Below the pieces are notes generated by a model, which had not been told where the DNA came from, did not search any database, and worked only from the letters and a program-made list of their open reading frames with translations. Positions 7,667 through 13,841 of a stretch of DNA of 15,500 bases are shown here, piece after piece. The stretch is taken from assembly GCA_947311815.1 (NCBI GenBank), contig CAMZMA010000109.1:1-15500 (forward strand), in the 5' to 3' direction. A program made the position numbers and the translations under genes. Source of the DNA: an uncultured Flavobacteriaceae bacterium (GTDB lineage Bacteria; Bacteroidota; Bacteroidia; Flavobacteriales; Flavobacteriaceae). The first letter of the stretch is position 1; each line of letters starts with the position of its first letter.

Positions 7667-8470
7667 ATGTCTAAAGTAGTGTTAGTTACAGGTGCATCTT
7701 CTGGAATAGGAAAATCTATTGCCATGTATTTGTCAGAAAAAGGATGCAAAGTCTATGGTACAAGCAGAAGTGTTAAAACAAACAATAACATGCCTTTTAC
7801 TTTTGTAGTTTTAGATGTAACTGATGTAAAATCAATAAAAAAAGCAGTTGATTTTGTGATTAAAAAAGAAGGAAAGATTGATGTGCTTATTAATAATGCA
7901 GGAAAAGGGATTACAGGTGCTATAGAAGAAACTCCATCCGAAGAAATGAAAGAAAATTTCAATACCAATTTTTTTGGTCCTATTGATGTAATGAAAGCTG
8001 TTTTACCACAAATGAGAAATCAAAAAAACGGACTTATAATAAACGTAACTTCAATTGCTGGTTATATGGGTTTGCCCTTTAGAGGGGTTTATTCTGCCAC
8101 AAAAGGAGCCTTATCTTTGGTGACAGAAGCGGTAAGAATGGAAGTAAAAAATTTCGGAATAGATGTTGTTACTATCGCACCAGGAGATTTTGCAACCAAT
8201 ATTGCTTCTGGTAGGTATCATACGCCCGTTTTTGAAAACTCTGCCTATAAAAAAGTATATGCAGCTAATTTAGCCATGGCAGATGCCGATGTAGAAAAAG
8301 GAATGCCTCCTATTATGATGGCAAAAGCAGTATACAAGATTATTGAAACTAAAAAACCAAAGATACATTATAAAGTTGGCGGGTTTTTAGAAAAATTTTC
8401 AATAGTACTTAAAAGAATCTTGCCAGATAAAATGTATGAAAAACTTTTGATGAATCATTTTAAATTGTAA
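7667..8470 (+). CDS. Short-chain dehydrogenase/reductase (classical SDR)
   Basis: This is an NAD(P)-dependent oxidoreductase of unknown substrate, 267 residues, the usual size for a classical single-domain SDR. The Rossmann fold starts at residue 3 with the cofactor loop TGASSGIG (8-15). NNAG is at 76-79, and the catalytic Ser129, Tyr142 and Lys146 lie in the VTSIAGYMG and YSATK stretches. Basic residues soon after the second strand (Ser34, Arg34-region, Lys37) slightly favour NADPH over NADH, but this is a weak guess. The ATG is directly downstream of an 8-base tandem repeat. The next gene begins 187 bases later, and a promoter-like sequence overlaps the end of this gene. No neighbour points to a pathway. 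Confidence 0.92.
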   Translation: MSKVVLVTGASSGIGKSIAMYLSEKGCKVYGTSRSVKTNNNMPFTFVVLDVTDVKSIKKAVDFVIKKEGKIDVLINNAGKGITGAIEETPSEEMKENFNTNFFGPIDVMKAVLPQMRNQKNGLIINVTSIAGYMGLPFRGVYSATKGALSLVTEAVRMEVKNFGIDVVTIAPGDFATNIASGRYHTPVFENSAYKKVYAANLAMADADVEKGMPPIMMAKAVYKIIETKKPKIHYKVGGFLEKFSIVLKRILPDKMYEKLLMNHFKL

Positions 8471-8475
8471 CTTTG
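8446..8475 (+). promoter_or_regulatory. Probable promoter overlapping the SDR stop codon
   Basis: TTTG (8446-8449), an 18-base spacer and TAACTTTG (8468-8475) fit the Bacteroidota consensus. The -7 element includes the TAA stop codon of the SDR gene. It would produce a leader of about 175 bases before the HA-repeat gene at 8658. Confidence 0.5.
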
Positions 8476-8478
8476 CGT

Positions 8479-8623
8479 TTTGCAAACAAAAAGGAGGCAC
8501 ACCATTTTTGCAAATCCCTTTCAGTATTATTTAATACACTTTTTTCACCCTTATAAAGGATGAGACTATTTGCTACGAAAAATAAAAATAATGAATGCAA
8601 CTTTTAACAATTAAACGGTTGCA
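8479..8623 (+). other. Gene-free leader with several inverted repeats and an unused Shine-Dalgarno-like run
   Basis: TTTGCAAA occurs twice (8479-8486 and 8507-8514). Each copy is self-complementary, so the two can pair with each other. Between them lies AAAAAGGAGG (8488-8497), a strong anti-SD match with no normal gene behind it. Further inverted repeats are GTATT/AATAC (8524-8528 and 8533-8537) and TGCAAC/GTTGCA (8596-8601 and 8618-8623). No known riboswitch was recognised. Confidence 0.35.
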
Positions 8624-8657
8624 GTTTTAAATCTATTATTTATTTTTTAGAAGAATT

Positions 8658-9485
8658 ATGACAAAAAAAGAACAACGAGAACAAGCGTGGTTAGACACAC
8701 TAAAGGAAGCGTTAGATGCAGGAGAGTTAATAAGACCAAACTTTAGGTACACCTATAAAGATAAGAAATTGGGGAGTTTCTTATACAGAACCCAACAAGC
8801 TGATAATAAAGAATTATTAGCAAAAATCAAAGAAATAGGGTTCGATTATAAAAAAGCAGCAAAAAATTCTGTTAGAAACCAAATACATAATAAATGGTTG
8901 GCATTACTTAAAGAAGCTGTAAATGATGGTGTTAGAATTTATGTAAATCATCGTTTTGAGTACAAAGGACAAAAATTAGGAACATTTCTTGTAGGCGCAA
9001 AAGAAAATAAAAAACTAGTTAGAAAAATTAAAAAAATAGGTGTCGATTTTGATGATTATACCGTAGACCCTGTCTTGTATGCAAAACGATTTATCAGAGA
9101 TTTATGGAATAGTAAAAAATCGGATAAACCTAAATTTATTACCCGTTTTTACTCCTATTTGTTACCAAAAAAAGACCTCTTACCAGAAGAACTTATAGAA
9201 GAAGTTAATGTAATTTGGAAAATTCGTTTTGGCGAAAGAAGATTATGGCGTTACCCAATGACCGAAGAACAACGGATTGTATTATGGAAACGTTGGCGGT
9301 ATGATGAAGAAAAAAACCCTGAAGGAAAATGGCTACAAAGCATAAGAAGAATGGGGAATTTATTTAGTTTTGCATACAGAAGAAAAAGAAAAGTCTATTT
9401 GATGAGTAAAATAGAAAAATATTTTAATAAGAAAGAAATAGAAGAGTTAAAATCAGAAGGGTTTTTTGATGAAAAATATTTATAA
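8658..9485 (+). CDS. Protein with helicase-associated (HA)-domain-like repeats
   Basis: The gene is not assigned a function. The 275-residue protein is rich in Lys, Arg, Glu and aromatic residues and has no signal peptide or membrane segment. Two clear internal repeats are seen, about 9-64 and 78-133. Each has the order W-L--L-EA---G, then a strand ending in Y-, then KLG[ST]F, then a helix and a closing KIK-IG-D[YF] motif. This is the pattern of the helicase-associated domain (a small three-helix unit found after some DEAD/DEAH helicases). A third, more diverged copy may lie at about 205-270 (LWKRW...KWLQSIRRMG...EGFF). No helicase domain is attached, so a free-standing nucleic-acid-binding role is an inference. 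The transaldolase gene follows 26 bases later and could share its transcript. Confidence 0.6.
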   Translation: MTKKEQREQAWLDTLKEALDAGELIRPNFRYTYKDKKLGSFLYRTQQADNKELLAKIKEIGFDYKKAAKNSVRNQIHNKWLALLKEAVNDGVRIYVNHRFEYKGQKLGTFLVGAKENKKLVRKIKKIGVDFDDYTVDPVLYAKRFIRDLWNSKKSDKPKFITRFYSYLLPKKDLLPEELIEEVNVIWKIRFGERRLWRYPMTEEQRIVLWKRWRYDEEKNPEGKWLQSIRRMGNLFSFAYRRKRKVYLMSKIEKYFNKKEIEELKSEGFFDEKYL

Positions 9486-9511
9486 CACACTAAATAACAT
9501 AACATAAACAA

Positions 9512-10165
9512 ATGAAATTTTTTATAGACACAGCTAATTTAGCACAAATAAAAGAAGCACAATCTTTAGGTATTTTAGATGGTGTAACCACCAATCCGTC
9601 TTTAATGGCAAAAGAAGGAATTACAGGCGCAGACAATATTATTAACCATTACAAAGAAATTTGTAAGTTGGTTGATGGCGATGTTTCTGCCGAAGTTATT
9701 GCAACAGATTTTGAAGGAATGGTAAAAGAAGGAGAAGCTTTAGCAGCGTTAAATCCGCAAATTGTGGTGAAATTACCGATGATAAAAGACGGAATTAAAG
9801 CCTGCAAATATTTTTCTGACAAAGGCATTAAAACCAATGTAACTTTAGTGTTTTCTGTAGGGCAAGCATTATTGGCAGCCAAAGCAGGTGCCACGTATGT
9901 GTCGCCATTTATTGGTCGGTTAGATGATATTTCTACCGATGGATTAAATTTAATTTCAGAAATCCGTTTGGTGTATAATAACTACGGATTTGAAACCGAA
10001 ATTTTAGCAGCTTCTGTACGTCATACCATGCATATTATTGACTGTGCAAAATTAGGAGCAGATGTAATGACAGGCCCATTAAGTGCTATTGAAGGATTGT
10101 TAAAACATCCGTTAACAGACATCGGTTTAGCAAAATTTTTAGCAGATTACCAAAAAGGGAATTAA
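9512..10165 (+). CDS. tal: Transaldolase, short (FSA/TalC-like fold) type
   Basis: This enzyme moves a dihydroxyacetone unit between sugar phosphates in the non-oxidative pentose phosphate pathway. At 217 residues it belongs to the short subfamily shared by true transaldolases and fructose-6-phosphate aldolase. The Schiff-base lysine is Lys87 in VVKLPM. MKFFIDTAN and GVTTNPSL are family signatures. Two positions favour transaldolase over aldolase: Glu61 in SAEVIATD, where E. coli FSA has a glutamine, and Phe133 in YVSPF, where FSA has a tyrosine that favours the aldolase reaction. It lies 26 bases after the HA-repeat gene and is followed by a strong hairpin, so it probably ends that transcript. 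Confidence 0.92.
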   Translation: MKFFIDTANLAQIKEAQSLGILDGVTTNPSLMAKEGITGADNIINHYKEICKLVDGDVSAEVIATDFEGMVKEGEALAALNPQIVVKLPMIKDGIKACKYFSDKGIKTNVTLVFSVGQALLAAKAGATYVSPFIGRLDDISTDGLNLISEIRLVYNNYGFETEILAASVRHTMHIIDCAKLGADVMTGPLSAIEGLLKHPLTDIGLAKFLADYQKGN

Positions 10166-10175
10166 GAAAGTTTTT

Positions 10176-10228
10176 AGTTTTCAGTTTTTAGTTTTTAGTG
10201 ATGCACTGATAACTAAAAACTGAAAACT
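10176..10228. terminator. Long hairpin between tal and menD, also a dispersed repeat
   Basis: Bases 10176-10193 pair perfectly with 10211-10228 (18 base pairs). In the loop, AGTG (10197-10200) can pair with CACT (10204-10207). A T-rich tract follows. It may end the tal transcript. The arms are made of AGTTTTCAG/AGTTTTTAG units, and the 13-mer AGTTTTTAGTGAT (10190-10202) recurs after menB at 14683, so this is also a member of a dispersed repeat family. Confidence 0.7.
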
Positions 10229-10262
10229 TTTAACTTTTTAAATCTTGAAAAGATTTAAAAAA

Positions 10263-12110
10263 ATGTTTCCAAAAAATCACTTAGCGCAATTCGTTATTTC
10301 GGCTGTTCATCAGTTTAAGATTGATACGGTCGTTCTTTCTCCAGGTTCACGTAATGCGCCATTAACTATTGGGTTTTCAAATCATCCAGAAATTACAGCG
10401 TTAAGTGTTGTTGATGAACGTTGTGCTGCATTTTTTGCCTTAGGAATTGCACAACAAACTCAAAAACCTGTAGCAATTGTATGCACATCGGGTTCTGCGT
10501 TGTTAAATTATTATCCTGCCATTGCAGAAGCATTTTATAGTAAAATTCCGTTACTAATTATTTCTGCAGATAGACCCAAACATTTAATTGATATTGGCGA
10601 CGGACAAACCATACGACAAGAAAATGTGTTTGATAATCATATTTTATACGCTGCAAATTTATCTGATTTAGAAACTGACCAAAACCATAATTCGGAAACT
10701 GAGCGAAGTCATAATTCGGAAACTGAGCGTAGTCGAAGTTTACTCAATAAAAACAATCAAAGTACGGTTACTGAGCGAATCTTGCCTGTCGGCAGACAGG
10801 GTCGAAGTACGGTTACTGAGCGTAGTCGAAGTAACAATCTACACAAAATAACCAAGGCATTACAAACGGCAATCACTCAAAAAGGACCTGTTCATATCAA
10901 TGTTCCTTTTGATGAACCGTTGTATGAAACAGTCAGCGTCATTGCGAACGAAGTGAAGCAATCTGAAAAAGAGATTACTTCATCGTTAATTCCTCGTAAT
11001 GACCTACAAAACGTCATTACAAACAACGTGAAGCCATCTGTTTCTATCGAAAAGTTTTCTAAAATTTGGAACATTTCAACCAAAAAACTCATTTTAATAG
11101 GAAGTCATTTTCCTGACAATGAATTGCAAACCGTTTTAAATACTTTTGTTGATGATGCTTCGGTAATTATTCTTACAGAAACGATTTCAAATGTACATCA
11201 TCCTAAATTTATCAATTCGATAGATCAACTCATTTTTTCTTTGGATGAATCTAAATTAAAAGAGTTGCAACCAGAAGTTTTAATTACTCTAGGCGGAATG
11301 GTGGTTTCTAAGAAAATAAAACAGTTTTTGAGGAAACATCAGCCAAAACATCATTGGCATATTAATGAATTTACAAAACTAGATACGTATCATTGTTTGA
11401 CCGAATTTGTACAAGAAAATGCAGTTGGTTTTTTAAATAAATTAGCCTTAAAAGGGGTATCAATAGAAAGTGTCTATCAACAAAAATGGTTACTAGAAAA
11501 AGAAGATAGAAATCAAAATCATCAACGTATTTTAGCAAAAACACCGTATTCAGATTTAAAAGTTTTTGAACAGGTTTTAGCACAACTCCCTATTAACTGT
11601 AATTTACAACTTAGCAATAGTGCTACGATTAGATATTCGCAATTGTTTGCTATAAAACCAAGTATAAATGTTTTTTGTAACAGAGGCACAAGCGGAATTG
11701 ACGGAAGCACAAGTACCTCAATTGGAGCTGCTTTTGCTAAAAAAAATCAAACAGTTTTTATTACAGGCGATTTGAGTTTTTTCTATGATAGTAATGCATT
11801 GTGGAACAATTATATTCCACCTAATTTTAGAATTATCATTATAAATAACGCTGGTGGCGGAATTTTTAGATTCATTCCTGGGCCGCAAACTACCAACGCA
11901 ACCGATTATTTTGAAACTCCGCATCAATTAACAGCAAAACATTTGTCAAAAATGTATAATTTTGCATACAATTCGGTTCTAGATTTAGAAAGCTTGAAAA
12001 TTGCTTTAGATGATTTTTTTGAAGCCTCAAATCAACCAAAAATTTTAGAAATTTTCACACCAAAAAAAGTGAATGATGTAGTGTTAAAAAACTACTTTAA
12101 AAATGTATAA
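10263..12110 (+). CDS. menD: MenD, SEPHCHC synthase (menaquinone synthesis), with in-frame repeat insertions
   Basis: MenD is a thiamine-diphosphate enzyme. It joins 2-oxoglutarate and isochorismate to give 2-succinyl-5-enolpyruvyl-6-hydroxy-3-cyclohexene-1-carboxylate. The ATG at 10263 is chosen over the in-frame TTG at 10245, because MFPKNHLAQF begins the conserved N-terminus. Motifs seen are SPGSRNAPL (26-34), DER with the cofactor-activating Glu52, TSGSALLNYYPAIAEA (75-90), DRP (103-105), NRGTSGIDGSTST (473-485), the Mg/ThDP motif GDLSFFYDSNAL (502-513) and NNAGGGIF (528-535). At 615 residues it is some 50-60 longer than usual. The excess lies at about 136-190 and 224-260, where the DNA consists of short palindromic repeats. 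The frame is open throughout and all catalytic motifs remain, so the gene is probably functional. A short S1 gene follows after two bases. Confidence 0.93.
   Translation: MFPKNHLAQFVISAVHQFKIDTVVLSPGSRNAPLTIGFSNHPEITALSVVDERCAAFFALGIAQQTQKPVAIVCTSGSALLNYYPAIAEAFYSKIPLLIISADRPKHLIDIGDGQTIRQENVFDNHILYAANLSDLETDQNHNSETERSHNSETERSRSLLNKNNQSTVTERILPVGRQGRSTVTERSRSNNLHKITKALQTAITQKGPVHINVPFDEPLYETVSVIANEVKQSEKEITSSLIPRNDLQNVITNNVKPSVSIEKFSKIWNISTKKLILIGSHFPDNELQTVLNTFVDDASVIILTETISNVHHPKFINSIDQLIFSLDESKLKELQPEVLITLGGMVVSKKIKQFLRKHQPKHHWHINEFTKLDTYHCLTEFVQENAVGFLNKLALKGVSIESVYQQKWLLEKEDRNQNHQRILAKTPYSDLKVFEQVLAQLPINCNLQLSNSATIRYSQLFAIKPSINVFCNRGTSGIDGSTSTSIGAAFAKKNQTVFITGDLSFFYDSNALWNNYIPPNFRIIIINNAGGGIFRFIPGPQTTNATDYFETPHQLTAKHLSKMYNFAYNSVLDLESLKIALDDFFEASNQPKILEIFTPKKVNDVVLKNYFKNV
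10667..10738 (+). repeat. Three tandem 24-base units inside menD
   Basis: Units lie at 10667-10690 (diverged), 10691-10714 and 10715-10738. The second and third share TTCGGAAACTGAGCG and encode SETERSHN and SETERSRS; the first encodes LETDQNHN. The 24-base period is eight codons, so frame is kept. The third unit contains the core ACTGAGCGTAGTCGAAGT (10722-10739), flanked by AA and TT that pair. Confidence 0.85.
10761..10834 (+). repeat. Two further ACTGAGCG-type repeat copies inside menD
   Basis: The 17 bases AGTACGGTTACTGAGCG occur identically at 10761-10777 and 10806-10822. The second copy continues into the same 18-base core found at 10722-10739 (here 10815-10832), but is flanked by TT and AA instead of AA and TT. 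The first copy is split by a 24-base insert at 10778-10801 before TCGAAGTAC resumes. The two copies encode STVTER and STVTERSRS. Confidence 0.85.
10778..10801 (+). repeat. Palindromic insert nested in a menD repeat
   Basis: CCTGTC (10785-10790) and GACAGG (10795-10800) form a hairpin around GGCA. The 24-base insert takes the place of the TAG found at the same point in the neighbouring intact copy, for a net gain of 21 bases, so the reading frame is kept. It encodes ILPVGRQG. I recall similar LPVGRQ-type strings in other Bacteroidota proteins; this is from memory. Confidence 0.75.
10937..11039. repeat. Three REP-like units (one inverted) inside menD
   Basis: Copy 1 (10938-10964, GTCATTGCGAACGAAG...) and copy 3 (11013-11039) are direct and match at about 22 of 27 bases. 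Copy 2 (10972-11003) is inverted relative to copy 1 and would pair with it to form a large hairpin. The start GTCATTGCGA and end GAAGCAATCT are those of a palindromic repeat that is widespread in intergenic regions of many bacteria. In this frame they encode VIANEVKQS, SSLIPRND and VITNNVKPS. Confidence 0.8.
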
Positions 12111-12112
12111 TT

Positions 12113-12532
12113 ATGGAATATAAAGAAGGAGATAAAGTAGCGTTGTTAGTAAGGCATCAAACAGCTTTAGGCTATGTTGTTTTAATAGATGATGAGTTTG
12201 AAGGCTTGCTTTTTAAAAGCGATATTTATAAAGATATTGAAGAAGGAATGCAGTTAGATGGCTACATAAAAACACTTCGAGAAGATGGTAAAATAGATGT
12301 TGCTTTACGTCCGCAAGGGTTTCGGCAAGTAATTCATAGCGATGTTGATACGGTGTTAGAATATCTTCAAAATAATGATGGTATTCTTAAATTAACAGAT
12401 AAGAGCTCTCCCGAAGCCATAAAATTCCGCTTACAAATGAGTAAAAAAGCATTTAAAAGAGCTATAGGTAATTTGTATAAAGAAAAGAAAATAAAAATAA
12501 ACTCAGATGCTATAGAGCTGGTAAAAAACTGA
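12113..12532 (+). CDS. Short CvfB-like RNA-binding protein (S1 domain plus winged helix)
   Basis: This is probably an RNA-binding protein of the CvfB family, though only the C-terminal half of that family is present (139 residues against about 280). Residues 1-70 form an S1-type OB fold (EGDKVALLV, GYVVLIDDEFEGLLFKSDI, GYIKTLREDGKIDVAL). Residues 75-135 form the CvfB winged helix, with the typical LTDKSSPEAIKFRL and MSKKAFKRAIGNLYKEKKI. The ATG lies two bases after the menD stop, so the two genes are surely co-transcribed and possibly translationally coupled. The missing N-terminal S1 domains are not found upstream, because that DNA is intact menD. The short form therefore looks like a separate paralogue, not a broken gene. 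Its target is unknown. Confidence 0.8.
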   Translation: MEYKEGDKVALLVRHQTALGYVVLIDDEFEGLLFKSDIYKDIEEGMQLDGYIKTLREDGKIDVALRPQGFRQVIHSDVDTVLEYLQNNDGILKLTDKSSPEAIKFRLQMSKKAFKRAIGNLYKEKKIKINSDAIELVKN

Positions 12533-13690
12533 TTATCGGCTTAGTAATCGCTCAATATTTATGTAAAATTGTTCTGCTCTAGGATCCGAAGGGTTCATTT
12601 TTCCATAACCAGTTCTATATTGATTCAATGCTTTTTTATAAAGTTTTCCAGACTCATAATATTTTCCTAAATAATAATTTCCCATTTCAGATGCTGGATA
12701 TAATTTTAAAATCATTTCTCCAAAATCTTTCAAATAATCACCATTTTCTTTATCAATAATAATACCTTCAATAGCAAAAATATCTTTTTGTCTTATTTTA
12801 ATAGCCGTACCAAAAAGAAATTCGATGTCTAAATATTTATTTTCTAAATATAAAATAGCATCTGGAGGCGATAAATCTTTTATGTTTTTATTAAATTCTT
12901 CTTCGCTAATTGCAGAGTATTTTTCAAAAACAGCACTTAATCCTCTAGGAATTGCTTCAGAAATAGCAGAAAGATTAGAAGGAGATCGGGTTAATGAATC
13001 TGATTTAAAATGAAAATTTTTGATTGTATTTTTCTTGAAAAAAAATCCTAAGCCATTAATACGTTCTTGTTTTTTGCTATTGTTTTGAGGGCCATCACTT
13101 ACGTAAAAATAAAAAGTGTTGTCTCTTGCTTCGTACCTTTTTAAATAATAAGAACTCATTAAAGAAACAATATCTTGTCCAAACATAGGATTGATAACAA
13201 TGTAAGAATTAAAAATCGGTTCTTTTTCTTTTAAAAAATAAGTAATAAAATTCCCTGCTAAACCTTCTCCAACAATACTTAAAAAAGGAGAGGTTTTAAA
13301 ATTATCTTCAATATATGGTAGTAATTCATCTCTTAAAAACCGATAAAATTGCGAACTACTTTCGGTTGGTAAACTATTTTCTTTTATAAAGCCAACATCT
13401 TTATATTTAGTTTTAGAAATATGAACTCCAACAATAATTTGCTCGGGCACTTTGTCTTTTTTTTCAAAAAGACTTGAATTGGCAACGTATAAGTCAAATA
13501 ATTTTTCAGAATCAAGCACAATAGTTAAAGGATAATTACCAATACTATCTTTCGAGTAGCTTTTGGGGAGGTGTATTTTAAGGGTTCGGACATCTTTTAA
13601 TTCATCAGATTCGTAATTTTTGATAATAATTTCTTGTCCGTAAGAAAATGCCGATATAAAAAAAAGAAAAACAAATACAATTCTATACAT
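12533..13690 (-). CDS. Secreted alpha/beta-hydrolase-fold protein, probable pseudoenzyme, with TPR-like tail
   Basis: The 385-residue protein begins with a signal peptide (MYRIVFVFLFFISAFSYG, likely cut before Gln19), so it acts in the periplasm or outside. Residues about 30-255 look like the esterase-D/Fes-type alpha/beta hydrolase fold: YPLTIVLDSEKLF near 53-65, IIVGVH near 85-90 and LLPYIEDNF near 123-131. The nucleophile elbow, normally G-x-S-x-G, reads GEGLAG (141-146), with Gly143 in place of serine. The C-terminal segment where a catalytic histidine is expected (HFKSDSLTRSPSNL, 227-240) does not show the usual EHxS pattern. Catalysis is therefore probably lost. Residues about 320-385 (GNYYLGKYYESGKLYKKALNQYRTG) resemble a tetratricopeptide repeat, suggesting protein binding. 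Its stop codon directly abuts that of the converging S1 gene. Confidence 0.7.
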   Translation of the reverse strand: MYRIVFVFLFFISAFSYGQEIIIKNYESDELKDVRTLKIHLPKSYSKDSIGNYPLTIVLDSEKLFDLYVANSSLFEKKDKVPEQIIVGVHISKTKYKDVGFIKENSLPTESSSQFYRFLRDELLPYIEDNFKTSPFLSIVGEGLAGNFITYFLKEKEPIFNSYIVINPMFGQDIVSLMSSYYLKRYEARDNTFYFYVSDGPQNNSKKQERINGLGFFFKKNTIKNFHFKSDSLTRSPSNLSAISEAIPRGLSAVFEKYSAISEEEFNKNIKDLSPPDAILYLENKYLDIEFLFGTAIKIRQKDIFAIEGIIIDKENGDYLKDFGEMILKLYPASEMGNYYLGKYYESGKLYKKALNQYRTGYGKMNPSDPRAEQFYINIERLLSR

Positions 13691-13787
13691 AATGATAATT
13701 TATAGGGATTTTGGCTAAATATATTAAAAAATTAGAATTTTAAAAGATAAAGTTCCTAAAATAATATTTTTCGAGAATCTAAATCTT

Positions 13788-13810
13788 TACTTTTGTCTTT
13801 TAAAGACAAA
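13788..13810 (+). promoter_or_regulatory. menB -7 element overlapped by a 19-base palindrome
   Basis: TACTTTTG (13788-13795) matches TAnnTTTG; no good TTG is found 17-23 bases upstream. Bases 13792-13810, TTTGTCTTTTAAAGACAAA, form a perfect palindrome with 9-base arms around one central T. It covers the end of the -7 element and the expected transcription start, 31 bases before the menB ATG, the position of a repressor operator. Confidence 0.5.
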
Positions 13811-13841
13811 CTTTATTTTAGAACGATAAAAGTGCTAGATT

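Noticed and set aside
8560..8607. Small ORF of 15 codons (MRLFATK...) with AAAGG before it
   Set aside because: Too short, no recognisable features, and overlaps inverted repeats; no support beyond an open frame.
10245..10262. TTG start for menD
   Set aside because: The ATG at 10263 begins MFPKNHLAQF, which fits MenD; the extra residues KRFKK are A-rich leader.
10667..11039. CRISPR array or recombination site in menD
   Set aside because: The repeats are adjacent or irregularly spaced, without uniform spacers, and the gene frame runs through them.
10668..11039. menD as a pseudogene because of the insertions
   Set aside because: Frame is open from 10263 to 12110 and all thiamine-diphosphate motifs after the insertions are intact.
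13691..13730. Promoter for the hydrolase-like gene (minus-strand TATATTTA near 13716-13723)
   Set aside because: The -7 match is imperfect at its last base and no clear TTG is placed upstream of it.
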